64,000 nucleotides of DNA from contig JAEUUZ010000048.1 of assembly GCA_016786765.1 (NCBI GenBank), positions 82,538 through 146,537 of the forward strand, written 5' to 3'. This document shows positions 17,694-26,365 of this stretch, one piece after another (the stretch's first letter is position 1; each line of letters begins with the position of its first letter). Position numbers and translations under genes: made by a program. The notes under the pieces are model-generated. The model made no database searches. It was not told where the DNA came from and saw only the letters and a list, made by a program, of their open reading frames with translations. This DNA comes from Chitinophagales bacterium. Lineage in GTDB: Bacteria > Bacteroidota > Bacteroidia > Chitinophagales > LD1.

Positions 17694-18890
17694 TTATTTT
17701 CTATATTTTTTATCGCGCTCAAACACTTCTTTTAAAATGGCGATATCTGATTCTGATAATTTTATTCCTCTTCGCTCCATCATTCGTTCTGCCACTTCCA
17801 ACGCTTTTTCGAAAGTGAACGTACGCAACCATTGCGCTCCTCCCCACGAAAAAGACGGAATGAACTTTGGTGGAAAATCACTGCCAAAAACATTCGCAGA
17901 AACGCCAACAACCGAACCGGTGTTGAACATTGTATTAATGCCCGATTTCGCATGGTCGCCCATAATCAAACCATGAAACTGCATTCCTGTATCTTCATAT
18001 TTTTCAGTAACATAACTCCACACATCTACATCGCCATAATTGTTTTTCAAATTCGAATTATTGGTATCTGCGCCTAAATTACACCACTCACCAATTACTG
18101 AATTGCCAATAAATCCATCGTGGCCCTTGTTGCTATACGCAAAAAACACAGCATTGTTTACCTCCCCTCCTACTTTGCAGTGCGGACCAATGGTAGTAGC
18201 TCCGTATATCTTTGCGCTCATCTTTAATCCCGCATGTTCGCATAGCGCCAACGGTCCACGAACCGCACAATTCTCCATGATTTCAGCCTCATGTCCGATA
18301 TAAATATAACCCGTGTTTGTATTGAGAATTGAGGCTTCTACAACGGCATCTTCCTCAATAAAAAGTTTATCGGCAGGACCAATGAGTGTATTAGTTGGTG
18401 ACAATGATTTTGAAACTCTACCTGCTGTAAGCAATTTAAAATCGTTCTCAATCTCTTGTCCGTTATACTTAAAAATGGCTGATGGTGATTCCACAAATTG
18501 AGCAACAACAACCGATGAAGTAAACTTGAGGTCTGGGATTATACTTTTGAAACTCGCGATATTTGTAACCTTTATTGTGGTTTTAAATGCAATAATTTTA
18601 TCGGAGAAAGTGAATCCACTTTCAGTTGTCAATAACTGAATTTCAGCTACTAATTGGGCATTAGGGAAAACATTTGAAGCAATAAACAGTGTTTCAATAT
18701 CATGGCTTAAAGCACCATATTTAGGTTGCAAGTAATCTTCAGTAAGCACTCCAACCGATTGCCCAAAATAACGCTCCCACTTTTCTTTAATCGTTAAAAT
18801 ACCGATGCGCATATCTGCTACCGAGCGGGTATATGATAAGGGCAACAATTGTGTACGGTTTTCCACCGTGTCGAACAAAACAATATTCAC
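17694..18890 (-). CDS. Alternative GlmU-type sugar nucleotidyltransferase/acetyltransferase
   Basis: A 398-residue protein starting MNIVLFDTVENRTQLLPLSY, a form typical of the alternative bacterial GlmU family in Bacteroidota. These have a divergent N-terminal nucleotidyltransferase-like half and a C-terminal left-handed beta helix, seen here as a hexapeptide-repeat stretch (ATTIGPHCKVGGEVNNAVFF and GNSVIGEWCNLGADTN). The proposed role is UDP-GlcNAc synthesis for cell wall and glycans. The family name is by recall; exact substrate not shown. It heads the minus-strand run with tpiA and prmA and is divergent from clpB over 165 bases. Confidence 0.8.
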   Translation of the reverse strand: MNIVLFDTVENRTQLLPLSYTRSVADMRIGILTIKEKWERYFGQSVGVLTEDYLQPKYGALSHDIETLFIASNVFPNAQLVAEIQLLTTESGFTFSDKIIAFKTTIKVTNIASFKSIIPDLKFTSSVVVAQFVESPSAIFKYNGQEIENDFKLLTAGRVSKSLSPTNTLIGPADKLFIEEDAVVEASILNTNTGYIYIGHEAEIMENCAVRGPLALCEHAGLKMSAKIYGATTIGPHCKVGGEVNNAVFFAYSNKGHDGFIGNSVIGEWCNLGADTNNSNLKNNYGDVDVWSYVTEKYEDTGMQFHGLIMGDHAKSGINTMFNTGSVVGVSANVFGSDFPPKFIPSFSWGGAQWLRTFTFEKALEVAERMMERRGIKLSESDIAILKEVFERDKKYRK

Positions 18891-19055
18891 CTCTCTGTTT
18901 TTGCACTAAGCTATTAAAAAACGGCAATTTTTACAGACTTTTCAAAATCTGTACGACAATAAGTCACGTCAATTCAGACAATTACTGCAATAATTACCGA
19001 AAATCAGAGATGGATTTGAATTTGATGCTTCTTATACAAAACAACTATAAACCCT

Positions 19056-20756
19056 ATGAATGTAAATAATTTCACAACCAAAGCACTTGAAGCAGTTACA
19101 GCCGCACAGCAAATAGCCTTCAACAATTCTTCTCCAACATTGGATACAATCCACATGTTAAAGGGCTTGTTTGAAGCCGATCAGGATAGTCTCCCTTTTC
19201 TATTAGAGAAGTCAGGCGTCAATAAAAATATCCTGCTTGGAAAAGTAGAAGAACAACTCAAAAAACTTCCAAAAGTAACAGGCAGTAGCGAAGGAGCAGC
19301 ACAGGCAAGTTCGAAGTTCGGACAAATGGTAATGCAAGCTAATAAATTGATCAAAGATTTTGGTGATTCGTATGTATCAATTGATCACTTGTTATTAGCC
19401 TTACTTTCGGTAAATGACGACACTTCACAACTATTGAAATCAGTAGGCTTGGAAGAACGTAACCTCAAAAAAGCGATTGAAGAATTACGTAAAGGTGCAA
19501 AAGTAATCGACCCGAATGCTGATACTACATACAATTCTTTAGATAAATACGCTATCAATTTATGTAAACAAGCACAAAACGGAAAATTAGATCCTGTAAT
19601 TGGAAGAGATGAAGAGATCCGAAGAGTGATGCATATTCTTTCTCGCAAAACGAAAAACAATCCGTTGTTAGTGGGTGAACCCGGTGTGGGTAAAACAGCC
19701 ATTGCAGAAGGCATTGCACACCGAATCGTTAAAGGCGATGTACCTGAAAATTTGCGCAACAAAATCATTTATTCACTCGATATGGGTGCGTTAATGGCCG
19801 GTGCGAAATACCGAGGAGATTTTGAGGAGCGATTAAAAGCCGTAGTAAAAGAGGTAAAAGAATCGGATGGTACAATTATTCTCTTCATCGATGAAATCCA
19901 CACCCTTGTTGGTGCAGGAGCAACTGATGGCGCTATGGATGCAGCGAATATTTTGAAACCGGAATTGGCACGTGGTGAGTTACGCGCCATTGGAGCAACA
20001 ACGTTAAATGAATACCAAAAACACTTTGAAAAAGACAAAGCGCTCGAAAGACGTTTTCAAAAAGTAATGGTAGATGAACCAAGTGTGGAAGATGCCATTT
20101 CAATTCTTCGTGGCTTGAAAGAACGCTACGAAACACATCATAAAGTGCGTATTAAAGATGAGGCGATTATTGCTTCAGTAACTCTTTCCGACAGATATAT
20201 TTCAGATCGTTTCTTGCCCGATAAAGCCATCGACTTAATTGATGAAGCAGCCGCTAAACTTCGCCTACAGATGAATTCTGTACCTGAAGAACTCGATGAA
20301 ATCGAACGCAAAATAATGCAACTCGAGATTGAAATCGAAGCCATTAAACGTGAGAATGATGAAGTAAAGGTCAATCAATTGAAATCGGAACTGTCGAACT
20401 TGAACGAGAAACGCAATCAAATCAAAGCGAAATGGACGGCCGAAAAAGAGTTGTTAGAATCTATTCAAAGTAAGAAGCAAGAAATTGAAAACTTAAAAGT
20501 AGAGGCAGATCAATTAGAACGTTCGGGTGAATATGGTAAGGTAGCTGAAATACGCTACGGTAAAATTAAGGAGGCTGAAAATGCGATTCAAGTTTTGGAA
20601 GAAAAAAGAGCTAATACTTCAGGCGATAAGCGAATGCTGAACGAGGAAGTGAATGCAGAAGACATTGCTTCGATTGTTGCGAAATGGACAGGCATTCCAC
20701 TTACTAAAATGATGGAAAGCGACACAGAAAAACTATTGCATCTAAACAACGTTTAG
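19056..20756 (+). CDS. clpB: ClpB chaperone, N-terminal part up to a frameshift
   Basis: ClpB is a hexameric AAA+ disaggregase working with DnaK. This frame covers the N-terminal repeat domain (1-145), the first AAA domain with Walker [10 protein letters not shown] and Walker [10 protein letters not shown], the coiled-coil middle domain (about 400-520), and the start of the linker to the second AAA domain. It stops at TAG 20754-20756 just after KLLHL, where the family continues. The -1 frame from 20744 reads [13 protein letters not shown], exactly the missing linker, so one A is lacking in a run at 20744-20746 (AAA where AAAA restores the frame). Together the fragments give a normal ClpB of about 866 residues. 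Confidence 0.9.
   Translation: MNVNNFTTKALEAVTAAQQIAFNNSSPTLDTIHMLKGLFEADQDSLPFLLEKSGVNKNILLGKVEEQLKKLPKVTGSSEGAAQASSKFGQMVMQANKLIKDFGDSYVSIDHLLLALLSVNDDTSQLLKSVGLEERNLKKAIEELRKGAKVIDPNADTTYNSLDKYAINLCKQAQNGKLDPVIGRDEEIRRVMHILSRKTKNNPLLVGEPGVGKTAIAEGIAHRIVKGDVPENLRNKIIYSLDMGALMAGAKYRGDFEERLKAVVKEVKESDGTIILFIDEIHTLVGAGATDGAMDAANILKPELARGELRAIGATTLNEYQKHFEKDKALERRFQKVMVDEPSVEDAISILRGLKERYETHHKVRIKDEAIIASVTLSDRYISDRFLPDKAIDLIDEAAAKLRLQMNSVPEELDEIERKIMQLEIEIEAIKRENDEVKVNQLKSELSNLNEKRNQIKAKWTAEKELLESIQSKKQEIENLKVEADQLERSGEYGKVAEIRYGKIKEAENAIQVLEEKRANTSGDKRMLNEEVNAEDIASIVAKWTGIPLTKMMESDTEKLLHLNNV
20744..20746 (+). other. Frameshift site in clpB
   Basis: CTAAACAACG at 20742-20751 should read CTAAAACAACG to give Leu-Lys-Gln-Arg and rejoin the two halves. 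A one-base loss in an A run is the simplest explanation. The heptamer is not a typical slippery site and no stimulating structure was identified. Confidence 0.85.
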
Positions 20757-21655
20757 GTGAACGCGTAAAAGGGCAAGAAGAAGCATTGGAAGCAGTTGCA
20801 GATGCGATCAGACGATCTCGTGCAGGGCTTCAAGACGAACGAAAACCTATTGGATCTTTCCTATTCTTAGGAACAACAGGCGTTGGAAAAACAGAGTTAA
20901 GCAAGGCTTTAAGTGAAGTGCTTTTCAATGATGAAACAGCTATGATTCGTATTGATATGAGTGAGTTTCAGGAAAAACATGCTGTATCGCGTTTAGTGGG
21001 TTCGCCTCCGGGATATGTGGGATATGATGAAGGCGGGCAATTGACGGAAGCTGTGCGAAGAAAGCCCTATTCGGTTGTATTGTTTGATGAAATAGAAAAA
21101 GCGCATCCGGATGTATTCAATATTCTATTACAAGTATTGGATGACGGTCGTTTAACGGATAACAAAGGACGCACGGTGAATTTCAAAAACACCATCATTA
21201 TTATGACCTCTAATATTGGTTCGGATATTATTCAGAAAAACTTTGAACATGTAGATGAAAGCAATTTAATTGCTGTAACAGAAACTACTAAAATTGAAGT
21301 TGTTGAACGTTTGAAACTATCTGTTCGTCCGGAATTTTTGAATAGAATTGATGATATTGTAATGTTCAAACCATTGTTGAAAAAACAGATTCGAGCTATT
21401 GTTGATTTGCAATTGAATCTCACTAAAAAATTGCTTGTCGAAAAAGAGATTGGATTAGTGCTCACCGACAAAGCGTTAGACTATTTAGGCGAACAAGGCT
21501 ACGAACCACAATACGGTGCAAGACCATTGAAACGACTCATTCAAAAAGAAGTGGTCAATGAACTTTCGAAAAAAATATTGAGCGGTGAAGTAAGAAAAGG
21601 TCAAACCGTATACATTAATGAAGAAAACGGAGTGCTGATTTTTGAAAGTAAGTAA
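20747..21655 (+). CDS. clpB: ClpB chaperone, C-terminal part after the frameshift
   Basis: Continuation of ClpB in the -1 frame. The first internal ATG is at 20786, but family alignment puts the real join at 20744. It contains the second AAA domain: Walker [10 protein letters not shown], Walker [13 protein letters not shown], pore loop GYVGYDEGG, the Arg-finger region [12 protein letters not shown], and the C-terminal domain with YGARPLKR. All motifs are intact, so there is no sign of decay beyond the single missing base. A terminator follows at 21683. Confidence 0.9.
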   Translation, partial: QRLGERVKGQEEALEAVADAIRRSRAGLQDERKPIGSFLFLGTTGVGKTELSKALSEVLFNDETAMIRIDMSEFQEKHAVSRLVGSPPGYVGYDEGGQLTEAVRRKPYSVVLFDEIEKAHPDVFNILLQVLDDGRLTDNKGRTVNFKNTIIIMTSNIGSDIIQKNFEHVDESNLIAVTETTKIEVVERLKLSVRPEFLNRIDDIVMFKPLLKKQIRAIVDLQLNLTKKLLVEKEIGLVLTDKALDYLGEQGYEPQYGARPLKRLIQKEVVNELSKKILSGEVRKGQTVYINEENGVLIFESK

Positions 21656-21682
21656 TTTTTCAATCACTAAAAGTATTAGAAA

Positions 21683-21706
21683 GGCTACCCTAGGGTGGCC
21701 TTTTTT
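21683..21706 (+). terminator. Terminator after clpB
   Basis: GGCTACCC pairs with GGGTGGCC (one G-T pair) over a two-base centre, followed by six T. It lies between clpB and the convergent epimerase gene. Confidence 0.8.
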
Positions 21707-21707
21707 A

Positions 21708-22580
21708 TTAGTCTTGAATTAATGTAATGGAATACGAAGATTGAAATCCTTTCCCGGCCGGTAATACAACTACCTTTTCCTTTTTCGTAAAATCATCTTG
21801 AAAACCATCAGCATCAGCACAACCTATCCACGGTTCAAGGCAAACGTAATCTGCTCCTGGCTTTGCCCAAATACCTAAATAAGGAAAACCTTCAAAATTC
21901 AGTTGAAGTCGCTTTTTGTGTTTATGAGAAACAATACTCACGTCCTCCGAGTGTAATTCTTTAAATATTAAAGCATCTTCTTTAAACAGATTATGATGCA
22001 ATGCTATTCGATTCGACAAACATTCAACCTTAGACATTCGTCCATCAAACAAACCCGCTGTATTAATATGATGGCGAATTAACGAATCATCATTCGGAAA
22101 TTCTATTGCATAATCTTCATACACCTCACCTTCAAAAAAGGGCACAGCAAAAGCCGGATGTCCGCCAATCGAAAAAGGCATAGCATGATTGCCTCTATTT
22201 TCAACTGTATAGGTTGTTAACAAAGATTGCTCTTGAAGCGAATACGTTATTCGAAAACTAAAGTCGAAGGGATACATTTGTTTGAGATGTTCGTTAGAGC
22301 AAAGTTCAAAGCTCATACTATCCTCAGCTTGAGCAATCAAACGGAATTCATTTCTTCGTGCAAATCCATGTTTTTCCATTTTATATTTTTCTCCTTTAAA
22401 CAATAATGTATCGTTATTGCATCGTCCCACAATAGGAAAAAGAATGGGAGCATGTGCCGCCCAATAGGCTGAATTGCCCTGCCAAAGATGTTCTGTGTTG
22501 TCTCGTTTATCAAAAATAGAAACTAGCTCAGCGCCTAGCAATTTGGCATTTACGCGTAAGATGGCATTCTCTATTTGCAT
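21708..22580 (-). CDS. Aldose 1-epimerase family protein
   Basis: A 290-residue galactose-mutarotase-like protein, close to the LacX/YeaD type that acts on sugars or hexose-6-phosphates. The ATG at 22580 (MQIENAILRV) is chosen; the frame is open further upstream but that part would overlap the divergent SPOR gene. Seen: HAPILFPIVGRC, a conserved Arg in this group, the His of KMEKHGFAR, the GGHPAFAVPF core and a late CLEPWIG. No signal peptide, so cytoplasmic. Physiological sugar unknown. Confidence 0.85.
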   Translation of the reverse strand: MQIENAILRVNAKLLGAELVSIFDKRDNTEHLWQGNSAYWAAHAPILFPIVGRCNNDTLLFKGEKYKMEKHGFARRNEFRLIAQAEDSMSFELCSNEHLKQMYPFDFSFRITYSLQEQSLLTTYTVENRGNHAMPFSIGGHPAFAVPFFEGEVYEDYAIEFPNDDSLIRHHINTAGLFDGRMSKVECLSNRIALHHNLFKEDALIFKELHSEDVSIVSHKHKKRLQLNFEGFPYLGIWAKPGADYVCLEPWIGCADADGFQDDFTKKEKVVVLPAGKGFQSSYSITLIQD

Positions 22581-22648
22581 ATTTTTTAATCTAAAAGATT
22601 TTAGTGTATTGATTTTTTGGTAATATTGTTGAAACAACCATAAATTAA

Positions 22649-23287
22649 ATGAAAAAATTAGTACTACTACTTTCTGTTTTTGCACTGACTATTCAGTTGT
22701 CTTCTGCAACACCAATTGACAAAGCTGAAAAAAAACGAATTAAGAAAGAATTGAAAGGCTACAAAAAGAATCCTGAGCAGTACAAAGCCATGATTACAAA
22801 TTACAAAACGACTATCGCTTCCAATGATAGTACTATTGATGTAACGAGAAAAGAAATGCTTTCATTGAATACCCAAATGGTAGAACAACAACAAAAGTTA
22901 GCAAAATTAGATCAAGAACTTCAGGAATGTAAAAACAAACCGGTTCCTGTATGTCCAACACCTCCTACACCAGGCGCTATTCCTGCAACTGGCTCTGTCT
23001 ATAAAGTTCAATTTGGTTTATATGAGAAGTTTGACATTTCAGGCTATTTCGAAGTACCTAAATTTATTGGTGTAGAAAAAGTAGACAACTTGAATGCATA
23101 CGTTGTTAGCTATTTCGATACGGAAGAGCAAGCACAAAAATTCAAAGCTGATTTAAGAAAACTTGGATTACGTGATGCTTTTGTATCTAAATATACTGAT
23201 GGTGCGCGCGTTTACGAATGGGGAAAAAATCCTAAATACAAAGGCAAAAAAGCCCCTGCAAGTTTAAACGAAGCGTTAGGAAAATAA
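22649..23287 (+). CDS. Exported coiled-coil protein with SPOR-like C-terminal domain
   Basis: 212 residues. Signal peptide 1-20 (MKKLVLLLSVFAL...SSA), a Lys-rich region and coiled coil (about 25-90), a Cys/Pro linker with CPTPPTPG (about 92-110), then a SPOR-like fold (YKVQFGLYEKFD to TDGARVYEW, 114-190). SPOR domains bind denuded peptidoglycan at division sites, so a periplasmic cell-wall role is likely but inferred. It is a single gene, with promoters shared with the divergent epimerase in 22581-22648. Confidence 0.75.
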   Translation: MKKLVLLLSVFALTIQLSSATPIDKAEKKRIKKELKGYKKNPEQYKAMITNYKTTIASNDSTIDVTRKEMLSLNTQMVEQQQKLAKLDQELQECKNKPVPVCPTPPTPGAIPATGSVYKVQFGLYEKFDISGYFEVPKFIGVEKVDNLNAYVVSYFDTEEQAQKFKADLRKLGLRDAFVSKYTDGARVYEWGKNPKYKGKKAPASLNEALGK

Positions 23288-23315
23288 TTCCAGCATTTTT
23301 ATTGAAAATTACTGA

Positions 23316-23942
23316 TTAGTCTAGCCCCAAAAGCTCGACTAATTCGCTTATAATAATGGCTGTTGCGCCCCAAATTACTTTACCTTCATAGATAAATGCA
23401 GGCACTTCGTATTGATAATCTTTGTGGATATTGATTTTTGTTTTGGTTCTGTTTTCAGGATTCAAGAAAAAGGAAATCGGGATTTCTACAACACTCTCTA
23501 CCTCGTAATCATCCTTTTTGAATATTGGTTTATCTTCCGCAATGGCTGCATGTGGAAACACCAAGAAGTTACTCGGTGGAATATAAAGTTTTGATAATGG
23601 ATTCACTAAACGAAAAACATTCGACTCTACTCCTACCTCTTCAAAAGCTTCACGAATAGCTGTTTGTTCCAATGTTTCTCCAATTTCTTGCTTCCCTCCC
23701 GGAAAACTAATTTGTCCACTATGCACACCCTCATATTGTCTTCTTTGCGTAAACACAAGATGCCACTCATTTTCTATAGGATAGAGCAAAACCAGCACTG
23801 CGCTTAGTCTTGGTCTTAATTTATCAATGGCTTCATCACTTAAATCAGCTCTGTACGATGGCGCCATTTTGTATTGGGCTTCTTTTCCGGGAAGCGGTTT
23901 TCGCAGTCGATTTTCGAGCTCAAAAATTGTCCATTTACTCAC
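23316..23942 (-). CDS. Nudix hydrolase, probable CoA diphosphatase
   Basis: 208 residues with the complete Nudix box: GGKQEIGETLEQTAIREAF followed by EEVG, which binds the catalytic Mg ions. The preceding HSGQISFPGG is the extra signature of the CoA diphosphatase (NudL/PCD1-like) subgroup, which cleaves CoA to 3',5'-ADP and phosphopantetheine. Cytoplasmic. Divergent from the coiled-coil gene at 24008. Confidence 0.87.
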   Translation of the reverse strand: MSKWTIFELENRLRKPLPGKEAQYKMAPSYRADLSDEAIDKLRPRLSAVLVLLYPIENEWHLVFTQRRQYEGVHSGQISFPGGKQEIGETLEQTAIREAFEEVGVESNVFRLVNPLSKLYIPPSNFLVFPHAAIAEDKPIFKKDDYEVESVVEIPISFFLNPENRTKTKINIHKDYQYEVPAFIYEGKVIWGATAIIISELVELLGLD

Positions 23943-23967
23943 ACTATATCTTTTACCAAGTTATTTT

Positions 23968-23975
23968 TAACTTTG
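23968..23975 (+). promoter_or_regulatory. Bacteroidota -7 box (TAACTTTG) for the coiled-coil gene
   Basis: A perfect match to TAnnTTTG, 33 bases before the ATG at 24008. The -33 element is weak (a T-rich stretch near 23950), so this is a prediction from one box. Confidence 0.5.
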
Positions 23976-24007
23976 CCCACTTTCTAAACAAAGTAGAAAA
24001 CAAAAGT

Positions 24008-25138
24008 ATGCAAAATAGATTTGTCGTTAACGGGAATATTAAAGATGTGCAAGATGTAATTTTGGCTTACGAGCTATTAGAAGCCGAGTTCAAAATTAAC
24101 CTCTACGTAACAGAGCGAAAACTTCTCACAGCCGAGCAAATTGAATTCTTGCAGAAAGAATGGATTACCGGTGCCCCATTTACTTTTCCGGAAGGCATGC
24201 AATTAATCAATCCGGATATTAACGAAGACTCTATTGTACCGGCAGATATTAAATCCGACAAGACCGGAGAAATTCGTCATTTCCAAAACGAATGGGCAGT
24301 ACAATTGCTTACGAACAAACTTTGGGAAGTCTATATCCAACGTTTAGATGAATTAAAAGCAAAAGCAGACGGATTAACCACATATAGTAAAGACTTGTTT
24401 GAAGACACGAAAAGTTTTTGGGAACAGGTTTTGGAGAATAAGAAGGAAAGAAATATTACACAAAGTCGTTTAGATAAAATCAAGGAAGATGTTAATGTAA
24501 TTTTCGACAAATTGAAAACCTTCCGCAAAACAGAATCAGAAGAGTTTGAAAAAATATCGAAAGCAGCATTAGAAGACGTTGTAGGTAAGTTGGATGCTGT
24601 GAAAAAGAAAGTAACCGAAAAGGCAAACTTTAAAGATTTAGCTGATGAAATTAAAAAAGTACAACAATCGGTTCGTCAGTTGCGTTTAACGAAATCACAT
24701 GATACAGCATTACGCAAAGCCTTTGACGATGCTTTCCATTACTTGAACGAAACCAGAAAGTCATATTTCAGCACCAAGAACGAATCGCGTGTTGCCGGCT
24801 TAAAAGAAGTAATTGGCAAAATGGAAGCCGGTTTAGAGCGTGATAAAAAAGACTTAGAATACTTTACCAATAAGGCGGAAAAGCCAAAAATCGGTTCGTT
24901 AGAATTACAATTGTTGAAAGTGCGTTTACGTCAGATTACTGAAACCATTCAATCGAAAGAAGAAAAGTTGAAAGACATCTATAAAACGATGGAAAGTTTA
25001 CTTCGTCAATCAGGAACTAAAGAACATTCAACAACTGAAACTTCGGAGCAGCCAGTTGAAGTAAAAGAAACTGCAGCACCTGCATTAGAAGTAACAAAGG
25101 CTCCAGAAGCAGAGCAACCATCTGCTGAAAAGGAATAA
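24008..25138 (+). CDS. Cytoplasmic coiled-coil protein, unknown function
   Basis: 376 residues from ATG 24008. The frame is open upstream to 23810 but that part is antisense to the Nudix gene and unlike protein. Residues 1-110 are a mixed small domain (MQNRFVVNGNIKDV start) and 110-340 are long charged helices rich in Lys, Glu and Leu with heptad-like spacing, followed by an acidic Glu/Thr/Pro/Ala tail (about 340-376). No signal peptide or membrane segment. I recognise no family; the architecture recalls scaffold or DUF349-like coiled-coil proteins, but none of their motifs could be confirmed. Confidence 0.75.
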   Translation: MQNRFVVNGNIKDVQDVILAYELLEAEFKINLYVTERKLLTAEQIEFLQKEWITGAPFTFPEGMQLINPDINEDSIVPADIKSDKTGEIRHFQNEWAVQLLTNKLWEVYIQRLDELKAKADGLTTYSKDLFEDTKSFWEQVLENKKERNITQSRLDKIKEDVNVIFDKLKTFRKTESEEFEKISKAALEDVVGKLDAVKKKVTEKANFKDLADEIKKVQQSVRQLRLTKSHDTALRKAFDDAFHYLNETRKSYFSTKNESRVAGLKEVIGKMEAGLERDKKDLEYFTNKAEKPKIGSLELQLLKVRLRQITETIQSKEEKLKDIYKTMESLLRQSGTKEHSTTETSEQPVEVKETAAPALEVTKAPEAEQPSAEKE

Positions 25139-25165
25139 AAAAAGCCCACACGAAATTCGGTGGGC
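25137..25165 (-). terminator. Terminator of the exported-protein cluster
   Basis: GCCCAC (25144-25149) pairs with GTGGGC (25160-25165), with an inner CGA/TCG stem. On the minus strand seven T follow (25143-25137). It ends the three-gene cluster that starts at 28750. Confidence 0.75.
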
Positions 25166-25187
25166 AAAGGGGTAAAATAGTTTCAAT

Positions 25188-26345
25188 TTATTCCTTGACT
25201 ATTCGTTTTATCTGCTCTCCTACTTTTAGGAAATACATTCCGTTTGAAAGGAAACGCACATCTAAAATGTTATCTCCAAATTTCAGTTTGGTTTGCATTT
25301 GCATTTTTCCTTGCACATCATAGAGTTCAATGGATGTTGTGTTTGCAACCGTTATTTTAAGTATATCCTGAACCGGATTAGGGTAAACCGAGAAGAACAC
25401 TTCATCCTTTTCTTCAATCGCTGTTGGCGCTGAACAACCCAGCATTCTTGCCATAAACACATAAGATGAATCCAGCATTGCAGTGGAGGCTGCATGTCCG
25501 CCAGTTGCAGGGAAAAACCCATACGCTTCTACCCCATTATTTTTGAATTGCGTATAAATAGCTCTTGAGCCACAGCCTACACCAGCACTACAATCAACAG
25601 GTACTACGTTATCATCCTGACAATGAATTCCGGCATAAGGAACATGATTAACATCGGCATAATAACCGGCAATGTCGCTGTATATAATTCTACCGAAAAA
25701 CGACAATACCCCGGCCACTGCATCACTCGTATTTTTTAAAGCTGTCGGAGAACTGGCTTTCTTATCGCCATAGTTGGCCATTAGCTTTGCGGGATCCCAA
25801 TCCCAACTGTTTTCATCCTTCAATAACCCTACATTAGTAGCTGTCATCGCTCCTCTGGAGAATCCGCCAATGTAAATTTGATTCGCCAAAACACCATAAG
25901 CACTTGCATTTTCGCGCACAAATCGAACAGCCGCTAAACCATCTTGCCATTCTCTATATTGACGTTCATAATCGCCTGATGCACCGGCTTGAATAAATTC
26001 GCTGGCCCATCCATCTTTTCTGTATTCAACAGCAAACGCTACCCAACCTCGTTTGGCATATTCGACACAAGTTGCTTTCACATCATTCACACTGCCATTC
26101 AATCCATGAAATAATAAAATAGCCGGACGAGCAACACTTGCATCACCCGTTGGTGTAATTTTAGTTATATGCAAATCTTGTGATGCGTTGGTTTCCCAGT
26201 TTTTATTGCTGCCATACACTTCCGCAGCAGCCTCAGTTGTAGCACTAAACAGCTTTGTAAAATATCGTCCGTTACTGCAATCTACTTGTGCAGAAGTTAA
26301 AAGGTGAATACATAAAACAGTAATGACTAAGATTGCTTTTTTCAT
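25188..26345 (-). CDS. Secreted alpha/beta hydrolase with T9SS sorting domain
   Basis: 385 residues. Signal peptide 1-19 (cleavage after LLTSAQ), then a dienelactone-hydrolase-like alpha/beta fold: oxyanion region LLFHGLNGS, nucleophile elbow GGFSRGAM, acid in HCQDDNVVP and His in GGHAAS. Residues about 310-385 form a type A T9SS C-terminal domain: VYPNPVQD, then a late GMYFLKV and a short basic end. It is therefore exported across the outer membrane and either released or attached. Many Cys in the catalytic part fit an extracellular location. The substrate (ester, polymer or lipid) is not evident. It is the last of three exported-protein genes spaced 18-20 bases apart. Confidence 0.85.
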   Translation of the reverse strand: MKKAILVITVLCIHLLTSAQVDCSNGRYFTKLFSATTEAAAEVYGSNKNWETNASQDLHITKITPTGDASVARPAILLFHGLNGSVNDVKATCVEYAKRGWVAFAVEYRKDGWASEFIQAGASGDYERQYREWQDGLAAVRFVRENASAYGVLANQIYIGGFSRGAMTATNVGLLKDENSWDWDPAKLMANYGDKKASSPTALKNTSDAVAGVLSFFGRIIYSDIAGYYADVNHVPYAGIHCQDDNVVPVDCSAGVGCGSRAIYTQFKNNGVEAYGFFPATGGHAASTAMLDSSYVFMARMLGCSAPTAIEEKDEVFFSVYPNPVQDILKITVANTTSIELYDVQGKMQMQTKLKFGDNILDVRFLSNGMYFLKVGEQIKRIVKE

Positions 26346-26365
26346 GGTTTGAAAATGATGGAGGG

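Noticed and set aside
20742..20756. Programmed -1 frameshift in clpB
   Set aside because: The sequence at the shift is not a recognised slippery heptamer, no downstream stimulatory structure was seen, and ClpB is not known to use one. A lost base is simpler.
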